Shown: piece by piece, positions 1 to 5,594 of the stretch
Position numbering within the stretch: position 1 is the stretch's first letter
How the letters are laid out: each line of letters begins with the position of its first letter
Assembly: GCA_021106775.1 (NCBI GenBank)
Contig: JAIOTL010000114.1
Span: 1-12,464 of the forward strand
Origin: Planctomycetota bacterium
GTDB lineage: Bacteria > Planctomycetota > UBA8742 > SKZP01 > JAIOTL01
Length of the DNA stretch: 12,464 nucleotides
Direction of reading: 5' to 3'
Notes under the pieces: model-generated
Databases searched by the model: none
The model's input: only the letters and a program-made list of their open reading frames with translations
Told to the model about the DNA's origin: nothing
Translations under genes and position numbers: made by a program

Positions 1-473
1 GCAAAGCCGAAGTCGATGATTTTCAGGTGATTCCCTGACATTGTCTCAATAACGATTATGTTGGCAGGTTTTAAATCCCGATGCACAACACCGTTTGAGT
101 GAATGTATTTCAATGCTTCAAGAAGCTGCAACAGAAGTTTCGCAACGCTTTTGCAGTCTTCGTTTCCTTTCAGCCAGTTACTAAATGTCAATCCCTCGAC
201 ATATTCCATAACGAGAAATGGCTTGCCGTCCTGAAAACCGTGATTCAGGTGTTTGATAAGGTTCCTGTGTTTGAATCTTTCAAGCAGCAGTATTTCCTGC
301 TCGAATCGGCGGATTAAGCTTGGATCACTTGCAGTCCGAATATCCGCAAGCTTTATGGCAACTTTTGCATCATTCGCTTGGTCAATTGCCAGAAACACTT
401 CGCTCGTATAACCAGCACCAAGTTTGCGCAGAATGCTGTATCTTCCTTCTGCAAAACTTCCTGTCTCAGACAT
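1..473 (-). CDS. Ser/Thr protein kinase, N-terminal part (cut by window edge)
   Basis: Eukaryotic-type (Hanks) protein kinase that transfers phosphate from ATP to Ser/Thr of a target protein. About 157 residues are visible before the left edge. Seen: a nucleotide loop at residues 18-26 (LGAGYTSEV), the ATP-anchoring lysine in VAIK (K41), the alpha-C partner glutamate (probably E60), the hinge region VMEYVEG at 88-94, the catalytic loop HRDLKPAN at 131-138 and the Mg-binding DFG at 154-156. All core catalytic residues seen so far are intact, so an active enzyme is expected. The third glycine of the GxGxxG loop is replaced by serine, which active kinases tolerate. The kinase domain begins about ten residues from the start, so there is no N-terminal membrane or sensor domain; any such part would lie C-terminal, outside the window. 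The ATG at 473 is preceded by AGGA about seven bases upstream. The gene follows the DUF151 gene by 26 bp on the same strand, so co-transcription is likely. The substrate is unknown. Confidence 0.9.
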   Translation of the reverse strand, partial: MSETGSFAEGRYSILRKLGAGYTSEVFLAIDQANDAKVAIKLADIRTASDPSLIRRFEQEILLLERFKHRNLIKHLNHGFQDGKPFLVMEYVEGLTFSNWLKGNEDCKSVAKLLLQLLEALKYIHSNGVVHRDLKPANIIVIETMSGNHLKIIDFGF

Positions 474-499
474 TTTTTTCCTATTCGGACGTGTTTTAA

Positions 500-910
500 T
501 TACTCGGAATCGTCAATTTCACTTGCCTGTTCAAGAATTTTCCTGCGCACCATAATCGGGCATTTCGCTCGAACCGCAAGAGCAATGCTGTCCGAGGGTC
601 TGCAATCAACTACAACTTTGCTGCCTGTCGGGCTGGTGAAATGCAAATTCGCAAAGTATGTTCCCTGATTCAGATTCGCAATCTCGACAAAATCGAGTTC
701 AGCACCAAGTTTGATGAATATTGAATTCGTAAGGTCGTGGGTTAACGGGCGCGGAACTTTAATTTTACGCAATATTCTATCTATTGAAATTGCCTCGAAT
801 ATGCTTATCACAATTGGCAGAATTCTGTTGCCGTCTTTTTCTTTCAGTATCATGAGGTGCTGGTCATTTCGCTCGTTTATTATCAGCTTGGATAAAAATG
901 CTTCAATCAT
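500..910 (-). CDS. DUF151 / bifunctional nuclease (BFN) family protein
   Basis: Small cytoplasmic protein of the DUF151/BFN-domain family. Some plant and bacterial members have reported DNase/RNase activity; here that activity is only inferred from the family. Seen in 136 residues: the LPIVIS...EA segment (31-40), the family hallmark RPLTHDL (54-60), a glycine-bracketed strand region (NQGTYFANL, 81-89) and the second hallmark D-x-RPSDSIALAVR (102-114). The domain fills the whole protein. Many Bacteroidota homologues carry an extra C-terminal UVR motif, and this one does not, so it resembles the stand-alone Thermotoga-like form. I chose the ATG at 910 because AGTGGGA lies about six bases upstream. 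A GTG four codons earlier (922) is possible but lies inside that ribosome binding site. It is the first gene of a likely two-gene operon with the downstream kinase. Confidence 0.85.
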   Translation of the reverse strand: MIEAFLSKLIINERNDQHLMILKEKDGNRILPIVISIFEAISIDRILRKIKVPRPLTHDLTNSIFIKLGAELDFVEIANLNQGTYFANLHFTSPTGSKVVVDCRPSDSIALAVRAKCPIMVRRKILEQASEIDDSE

Positions 911-984
911 CGAAAATCCCACTAAATCAAAATGTTAAGTTATAAAGTCGCAACTTGTATTAATAAAATCGACATCAGAAATCG

Positions 985-990
985 ATTATA
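985..990 (-). promoter_or_regulatory. Possible -10 box for the DUF151-kinase pair
   Basis: On the minus strand the bases read TATAAT, a perfect sigma-70-type -10 box, about 75 bp upstream of the ATG at 910. No good -35 hexamer lies at 16-18 bp spacing. In such AT-rich DNA a chance match is quite possible. Confidence 0.3.
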
Positions 991-1121
991 CAAACAAATT
1001 AGCTTAAACAGATTGAAATTGAAGAATAAAATTCAATAAACCGAAATAATGAAGTAATGCATGGTTATAAGATTTATTTCCAAGAAAAGATGATATAATT
1101 CTTAAACCGATAAAAAAAATA

Positions 1122-1151
1122 TTGCAAATTGCCACCAAACTCATAAATTTG
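1122..1151 (+). promoter_or_regulatory. Possible Bacteroidota-type promoter for the 246-aa gene
   Basis: TTG at 1122-1124 is followed after 19 bp by TAAATTTG at 1144-1151. This fits the published Bacteroidota -33/-7 pattern (TTG, then TAnnTTTG). Transcription would start near 1158, giving a leader of about 60 bases. The call depends on the host using a Bacteroidota-like primary sigma factor, which the window does not prove. An alternative sigma-70-like pair is TTGCAT (1163-1168) and TACATT (1186-1191) at 17 bp spacing. Confidence 0.3.
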
Positions 1152-1217
1152 AATGTAGTATTTTGCATGGAAACATAATTTATTTTACATTTTATTATAT
1201 CTTAGAAAGGGAAGCAA

Positions 1218-1958
1218 ATGACAGTATCAACTACACCTTTTACTCAAGTCTATGCTTTTACAAAACTGCTTGAGAGCATGGTCGAAAAAGAACAAGTTGA
1301 AAAGATATACATTTTGCCTTTCTCTCAACCTGTTGATTTAAGCATGAGAGCAACATCCAATTTCAAGAATGTTGAGTTGCTGCATGAGACAGTAAAGAAC
1401 ATTTTTGCAGGCAAAGAGTTTATTACGCTGAATTCAACAGAAATAGATGAACTTGGAAAAGCAAGACTTGTATTTAATCAGCGCGATATACTTCTGCCGG
1501 ATATTCTGTTTGAAGACAATACACTCATTTTCAATTACGCTTTACCTGTGCCGGACAAGAAGATGCTGGTTTACAGCGGGATTGCAAACATGATTCAGTT
1601 CTTAACCCCTGAAGACAAGGAATATTTCAGCACGCTCAAGAAAGAAGAAGGCTTGATGTTCCTTGGGCATCTATACAGCCAGTTTTCCGCGCAATTCATT
1701 CACATGATGGAAATTAACGAGCTTATTACGGTAAACACGTCCGAAATAGCCGATATGGATCCACTGATTCAGTATGAAAAAATGCACGAAATCGTCATGA
1801 ATGAAGAAAATTATTCAAAAACCGATTTAAATGAGTTCTGGATTTCAAAGGATATAAGGGAACTTGACCTTTTCTCGTTCTTCAAAATCTGGGGTGAAAG
1901 ACCTGTCAGAGAAGGAAGCTGGTTCTTCATTCCACAGGACATTCCAACTATTGAATAA
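1218..1958 (+). CDS. Uncharacterised 246-aa soluble protein
   Basis: I do not recognise this family. The gene is well formed: AAAGGGAAG sits four to five bases before the ATG, the frame is open for 246 codons, and a strong intrinsic terminator follows the stop by about 30 bp. The product has no signal peptide, no membrane segment and no cysteine. It is acidic and rich in Glu, Leu, Ile and Phe, which suggests a folded mixed alpha/beta cytoplasmic protein. Local features are an N-terminal helix (about 13-27, TKLLESMVEKEQVEK), a beta-rich middle with Leu/Phe/Asp alternation (about 85-112, containing RDILLPDILFED), and an aromatic C-terminus ending in GSWFFIPQDIPTIE. It lies upstream of nnrD on the same strand but is separated by the terminator, so it is probably its own transcription unit, at least in part. 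No function is proposed. Confidence 0.75.
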   Translation: MTVSTTPFTQVYAFTKLLESMVEKEQVEKIYILPFSQPVDLSMRATSNFKNVELLHETVKNIFAGKEFITLNSTEIDELGKARLVFNQRDILLPDILFEDNTLIFNYALPVPDKKMLVYSGIANMIQFLTPEDKEYFSTLKKEEGLMFLGHLYSQFSAQFIHMMEINELITVNTSEIADMDPLIQYEKMHEIVMNEENYSKTDLNEFWISKDIRELDLFSFFKIWGERPVREGSWFFIPQDIPTIE

Positions 1959-1986
1959 TACACGATTGTGGAAAAACAAAGAATTC

Positions 1987-2029
1987 AGGACACAGAATAG
2001 GTTTTCAGCCTTTTTGTGTCCTTTTTTTT
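1987..2029 (+). terminator. Intrinsic terminator ahead of nnrD
   Basis: AGGACACA (1987-1994) pairs perfectly with TGTGTCCT (2015-2022), and inner pairs such as GG (2000-2001) with CC (2009-2010) can shorten the loop. The 3' arm runs straight into eight consecutive T (2022-2029). This is a textbook Rho-independent terminator for the 246-aa gene. It ends one base before the nnrD Shine-Dalgarno (2031-2039), leaving no room for a promoter between terminator and nnrD. It may therefore act as a partial or regulated terminator. Confidence 0.85.
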
Positions 2030-2048
2030 CGGAGAGAAGAAAAAGATT

Positions 2049-2906
2049 ATGAAATTACCGGCATTACCAAAACGAGATGTTGAATCTCATAAAGGAGATT
2101 TCGGCAGATTGTTGATTATTGCAGGTTCGCGCGGAATGATTGGTGCCGCGTGTCTGGCAACCAATGCTGCGCTTCGCTCAGGCTGCGGTCTGGTTCATCT
2201 CGCATTACCGGAAACTTCACAGAAAATCGCTGCCGCAAGAGTTCTTGGTGCATTAACAATCCCACTTGCTGAAACAAAATCTGGTAGCATCGCAAAAAAT
2301 GCAATTAAACAGATAACTAATAAACTTGGAAACAAAGACTCGGTGGCAATCGGTCCTGGATTAACAACCGATGCTGAAACAGTTGAGTTTATCTGCAATC
2401 TTGTTGAATATGAGATTAATGTTCCCATGGTTGTCGATGCTGATGCTCTCAACGCGCTTTCGCAAAATATTCAGGTCATGGAGAACGCGAGCAAGAGAAT
2501 TCCGATGATTTTGACGCCTCATCCCGGCGAAATGGCTCGATTGATGAACACGACGATAGCGGATATTCAGTCTGACAGAGCAAAATCCGCCTTAAAATTT
2601 ACCAAAAAATATCCTGAAATAACTCTCGTGCTGAAAGGGCATCAAACAATTGTACGCAAAAACGACCGCGAATACGTCAATACAACGGGAAATGCAGGGC
2701 TTGCCAAGGGTGGTACAGGCGATGTTTTAACAGGATTGATTGCTGGACTACTTGCACAGAAAATGACCGATTTCGACGCTGCTGTCCTCGGTGTTTATCT
2801 GCACGGCATGTCAGCCGATTTTGCATCTGAAGTTTACACGCAATATTGTATGACCGCTGAGGATTTGCTCGATTTCCTGCCGAAAGCATTCAAACTCAAC
2901 CAATAA
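2049..2906 (+). CDS. nnrD: ADP-dependent (S)-NAD(P)H-hydrate dehydratase
   Basis: Metabolite-repair enzyme (EC 4.2.1.136) of the ribokinase-like fold. It dehydrates S-NADHX and S-NADPHX, the damaged hydrates of NAD(P)H, back to NAD(P)H using ADP. Seen in 285 residues: the N-terminal GDFGRLLIIAGSRGM segment (16-30), SGCGLVHLALP (44-54), IGPGL (101-105), VVDADALNAL (128-137), LTPHPGEMARL (155-165), VLKGHQTIV (194-202), and the nucleotide/catalytic motif GNAGLAKGGTGDVLTG (214-229) with the expected catalytic Asp225. Length and motif order match full stand-alone NnrD. The epimerase half (NnrE/YjeF N-terminal domain), often fused in front, is absent here and must be encoded elsewhere if present. 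The ATG at 2049 is preferred because GGAGAGAAG lies 9 bases upstream; an in-frame ATG at 2016 falls inside the terminator stem. The terminator-proximal leader suggests expression by read-through or from a promoter inside or upstream of the hairpin. Confidence 0.92.
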   Translation: MKLPALPKRDVESHKGDFGRLLIIAGSRGMIGAACLATNAALRSGCGLVHLALPETSQKIAAARVLGALTIPLAETKSGSIAKNAIKQITNKLGNKDSVAIGPGLTTDAETVEFICNLVEYEINVPMVVDADALNALSQNIQVMENASKRIPMILTPHPGEMARLMNTTIADIQSDRAKSALKFTKKYPEITLVLKGHQTIVRKNDREYVNTTGNAGLAKGGTGDVLTGLIAGLLAQKMTDFDAAVLGVYLHGMSADFASEVYTQYCMTAEDLLDFLPKAFKLNQ

Positions 2907-2990
2907 ATTGCGATAAATTAATGCAAAAAGGTTGTGCTTTCAGGCTGAGAATATACATTTACGTTTATCCTTTACAAATTAGAGAATAAT

Positions 2991-3689
2991 ATGGTTTTTA
3001 ACATTTTACTGGATACCGCCGGAGCAAATATTCCTTTTGATGGAATTCCGCAGTTTAGCGGATTGTCACTGGTAATCGGAACTTTTTTCGGAGTTCTCTT
3101 TCTTGAACTGATGATTTACCTTATATTATACAAGAAAACAAGAATCGACCAGGCTTTTGTGAGAACCGGTGCTGGTGGTGTTAAGGTTACTGTGGACAGT
3201 GGATTGCTTGTTCTGCCTTTGTTTCATGCTCTTAAAACGGTTTATTTATGTCAGCATTCGATAATGTTAAAATTCACCAATGAAACAAAACTTTACTGGT
3301 CGAATCATGAGCAATTTGAAGGTTCAATTTTTATTACGATTCAAATTCCGCCTGAAAATACGACAATGATTATCAATGCTGCAAGGAATTTCATCAAAAC
3401 TGAGACCCCTAATGACATTTTAATGGTAATTGAGCCGGCATTCAGAGCTTCAATCCGTGAATATTTCAGAACGTACAGGATGGAAACGTTTGATTTTGAG
3501 CCGAGTACTATCGAAGTTCGACTGAGTCGTTCGCTTGAAATGGTTACTTTTGCTTTCGGCTTGAAGGTTCGGGCGGTTTACATTCATAAGGGTGAGAAAC
3601 TTAGTGACTCTTCACAGCTTCATATCGAGAATTTGATGCAGAATAAGAATCTGGATAATTCCGAACCACCTACAACCGAGAATTCATAA
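2991..3689 (+). CDS. Minimal flotillin-like SPFH (Band 7) membrane protein
   Basis: Membrane-anchored protein of 232 residues resembling the head of flotillins, which scaffold lipid microdomains. One hydrophobic segment at about 25-48 is followed by KKTR (cytoplasmic side by the positive-inside rule). After it comes an SPFH-like domain: the flotillin entry motif DQAFVRTGAGGVKVTVDSGLLVLP (53-76, matching the usual A-x-VR-x-G-x-GG...G-x-x-x-x-P), then AARNFIKTET (130-139), the helix IEPAFRASIREYFRTYRMETF (147-167) in place of the usual LEGHLR..G.M, and FAFGLKVRAVYI (187-198) matching the D-x-x-x-x-GL-x-I end. The family normally continues into a long Glu/Ala-rich coiled coil (total near 500 residues). 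Here only a polar tail of about 30 residues follows. The stop is clean and spacing to the next gene is normal, so this looks like a compact variant, not obvious decay. The ATG at 2991 has AGAG about seven bases upstream. It precedes the metal permease by 87 bp. Confidence 0.72.
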   Translation: MVFNILLDTAGANIPFDGIPQFSGLSLVIGTFFGVLFLELMIYLILYKKTRIDQAFVRTGAGGVKVTVDSGLLVLPLFHALKTVYLCQHSIMLKFTNETKLYWSNHEQFEGSIFITIQIPPENTTMIINAARNFIKTETPNDILMVIEPAFRASIREYFRTYRMETFDFEPSTIEVRLSRSLEMVTFAFGLKVRAVYIHKGEKLSDSSQLHIENLMQNKNLDNSEPPTTENS

Positions 3690-3776
3690 TAAATTTCGAC
3701 ATTTATGAAATATTTGATTTTTGTTGATTGTTAATACACCAAGATTTAATAATGCATAAAAATATTTAGGAATATT

Positions 3777-5030
3777 ATGGATTTCATCTTGGATTTTGCA
3801 TCAAAAACCTGGGAATTATTTGTCGAGATGTCGCCTTATCTCATCCTCGGTATCGCAATCGCAGGCTTTCTGCGCATAGGTTTACCGAGGAATCTTCTTT
3901 ATCGGCATCTTTCTAAGCCCAATTTATGGTCAGTCTTTAAGGCATCTTTGTTTGGCGTTCCGCTACCCTTGTGTTCCTGCGGGATTATACCGGTAGCAGC
4001 GCATTTGAAGAAGGAAGGGGCGAGTAAGCCAGCGGTATTGTCTTTTTTAACTTCGACACCAACAACTGGTGTGGATTCGATACTGGCAACATATGCGCTT
4101 ATGGGACCCATTTTCGCAATTGCACGCCCGTTAATCGCGTTAATAAGCGGTTTACTCAATGGCATCATGCTTCTTTTGTTCGACAAAGATAAAAATGAAT
4201 ATAAAGAATCGATAAATTCATTCAATTGCACAATTTGCGATATAGAATCTCCGCATACACATACTTTAGGCGAGAAAATCAAGCATGCAACACACTATTC
4301 ATTTTCGGAGTTAATTGATGATATTGGAAAATGGCTTGTTATCGGCATAGTTCTTGGAGGACTCATCAGCGCGATAGTTCCGACAGATTCAGTTTTTGCG
4401 CGTGAATATCTGACGAATCCCTGGATTTCATACGTTTTCATGATTGTTGTAGGTGTTCCGCTATATATTTGTTCAACAGGTTCGATTCCCGTAGCGACAT
4501 CATTTCTTATTGTCGGCGTTAATCCGGGTGCTGTTCTTGCGTTTCTAATTGTTGGACCTGCGACGAATACTGCGACATTGACTTTTGTTGGTGGAAAATT
4601 CGGCAGGAAAACGCTGTTTATCTATCTATTTTCAATACTTACGGTTGCGCTGGCGTCAGGCTTATTGATTGATTTTATATATCCTGAGCTTAGTGCATTC
4701 GCCAAGGAAATGCACAAACATGGTGATAAAATCGACTATCTCGGAATTGTATCGGCAATTGTGCTGATACTGTTAATTTTGAAATCATACGTGAGCAAAC
4801 TCATGAAACGCAAGAAAATCATAGGGGTAGGTAAGGTTTATAAGATTGAGGATATGACCTGCAATCATTGCTTGAATAAGATTTTGGAAACTGCAAGGGG
4901 AATTGACGGCATCAAAGACATTAATATCAATTTGAACAAACGTCTGGTAGAGATTTTGGGCGATTATGATGAGCCAACGCTTCTTGCCAAATTAAAAGAA
5001 GCAGGCTACACACCTGAATCCCAGGATTAA
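3777..5030 (+). CDS. SO_0444/ArsP-type metal efflux permease with C-terminal HMA domain
   Basis: Inner-membrane permease of the DUF318/ArsP_1 group. Its best-known relatives are the SO_0444-type Cu/Zn efflux transporters, so export of a soft metal or metalloid is the likely job; the exact substrate is inferred. The 417 residues hold about eight or nine membrane helices in two halves. Each half carries the family signature: GVPLPLCSCGIIPVAAHL at about 60-77 (C66, C68) and GVPLYICSTGSIPVATSF at about 226-243 (C232). The cytoplasmic linker between halves has a second thiol/histidine cluster, CTIC (151-154) followed by HTH (160-162). After the last helix (about 323-343), residues 354-417 form a heavy-metal-associated domain with MTCNHC (360-365) and the typical ending LKEAGYTP. 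Such an appended domain probably delivers or senses the metal. The ATG at 3777 has TTAGGA about six bases upstream. No metal regulator gene is visible next to it. Confidence 0.88.
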   Translation: MDFILDFASKTWELFVEMSPYLILGIAIAGFLRIGLPRNLLYRHLSKPNLWSVFKASLFGVPLPLCSCGIIPVAAHLKKEGASKPAVLSFLTSTPTTGVDSILATYALMGPIFAIARPLIALISGLLNGIMLLLFDKDKNEYKESINSFNCTICDIESPHTHTLGEKIKHATHYSFSELIDDIGKWLVIGIVLGGLISAIVPTDSVFAREYLTNPWISYVFMIVVGVPLYICSTGSIPVATSFLIVGVNPGAVLAFLIVGPATNTATLTFVGGKFGRKTLFIYLFSILTVALASGLLIDFIYPELSAFAKEMHKHGDKIDYLGIVSAIVLILLILKSYVSKLMKRKKIIGVGKVYKIEDMTCNHCLNKILETARGIDGIKDININLNKRLVEILGDYDEPTLLAKLKEAGYTPESQD

Positions 5031-5051
5031 ATCCTCAAGATTTTTGCCACA

Positions 5052-5100
5052 GAGAACACTGAGAACACTGAGAACACTGAGAACACTGAGAACGCAGAGA
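5052..5100. repeat. 9-bp tandem repeat (GAGAACACT)n
   Basis: Four perfect head-to-tail copies of GAGAACACT (5052-5060, 5061-5069, 5070-5078, 5079-5087) are followed by a diverged copy GAGAACGCA (5088-5096) and GAGA. It begins 22 bp after the permease stop codon. From memory, repeats built on 'CCACAGAGAACAC' units are dispersed in many environmental bacterial genomes. The copy number probably varies by slippage. Confidence 0.9.
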
Positions 5101-5104
5101 AAAT

Positions 5105-5168
5105 GGTATGTCAGGCATCTTGCCTGACATATAATATCACATTGACAGGCTAGGAAGCCTGTCCTACC
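5105..5168 (+). repeat. 64-bp double-hairpin element, copy 1
   Basis: The element starts GGTATGTCAGGC and ends GCCTGTCCTACC, so its ends are imperfect inverted repeats. Inside are two hairpins: arms 5107-5117 and 5121-5131 (11-bp stem, 3-nt loop TCT), and GACAGGCT 5144-5151 with AGCCTGTC 5156-5163 (8-bp stem, loop AGGA). An ungapped copy of the same length and orientation lies at 9115-9178 (50 of 64 bases identical). This is the form expected of a REP-like or miniature mobile element; it encodes nothing. Confidence 0.85.
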
Positions 5169-5249
5169 GCATTCGATGTTAAAGTGTATTTATCATTATT
5201 TGGTATCATCAATCATCAAGAAACATTCGATGGAACGCAGGGATTGATT

Positions 5250-5285
5250 CGGTTACAGACTTCGTCTTTCCTCGCAATGACAACG
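5250..5285. repeat. Possible degraded dispersed-repeat fragment
   Basis: The segment around CTTCGTCTTTCCTCGCAATGACAA (5260-5283) resembles the arm ending in CGCAGGAATGACA at 10353-10365. It also resembles, from memory, dispersed 'TCGCAATGACA' repeats of many bacterial genomes. I see no matching second arm nearby, so it is at most half an element. Confidence 0.35.
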
Positions 5286-5594
5286 GGCGTAATCTCTTCA
5301 AAATCGAGAAATTTCGTGAAATATGCACAGGGGAGGGAAAAAAATGCAGGTTTACTTGCCTGTTTTGTGGTTTGCAACACTCAATTATCAAACCAAAAAA
5401 AATAAGAAAAATGCTTGTTGATATTTCAACTGGTAGCTGAGATTTTCCAATTTTTTTTGTGATTTTGCACTTAGTTTATTGGAGGATTGTTATATTCTGT
5501 TTGGTATGTAAAATTGGAAAATTAAAATAATTTAGAATATTAAACAAATTCTATCTCGCGACCCTTTAATATATAAGATTTGGGAGAGGTAAAT

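Larger units (their letters stand above)
911..1217. other. Divergent AT-rich intergenic region
   Basis: This is the spacer between the leftward DUF151-kinase pair and the rightward 246-aa gene, and it must hold promoters for both directions. It is strongly AT-rich with several A-tracts (for example around 1110-1119). I see no ORF with a plausible ribosome binding site, no strong hairpin and no RNA gene in it. Candidate promoter motifs are listed separately. Confidence 0.6.
5031..5594. other. Repeat-rich intergenic spacer
   Basis: This 560-bp gap holds a 9-bp tandem repeat, a 64-bp double-hairpin element and a fragment resembling a dispersed genomic repeat (all listed separately). They are followed from about 5395 by very AT-rich DNA that should carry the promoter of the beta-helix gene. 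A 73-codon open frame at 5184-5405 crosses repeat sequence and has no convincing ribosome binding site, so I treat it as non-coding. Confidence 0.7.

Noticed and set aside
2016..2048. Upstream in-frame start for nnrD (11 extra residues)
   Set aside because: This start lies in the 3' arm of the terminator stem and has no ribosome binding site; the family normally begins near the residue encoded at 2049.
5052..5100. Possible CRISPR array
   Set aside because: The unit is only 9 bp with no spacers between copies; it is a simple tandem repeat.
5184..5405. 73-codon open frame in the spacer before the beta-helix gene
   Set aside because: It crosses a dispersed-repeat fragment, has no convincing ribosome binding site and gives a low-complexity product unlike a folded protein.
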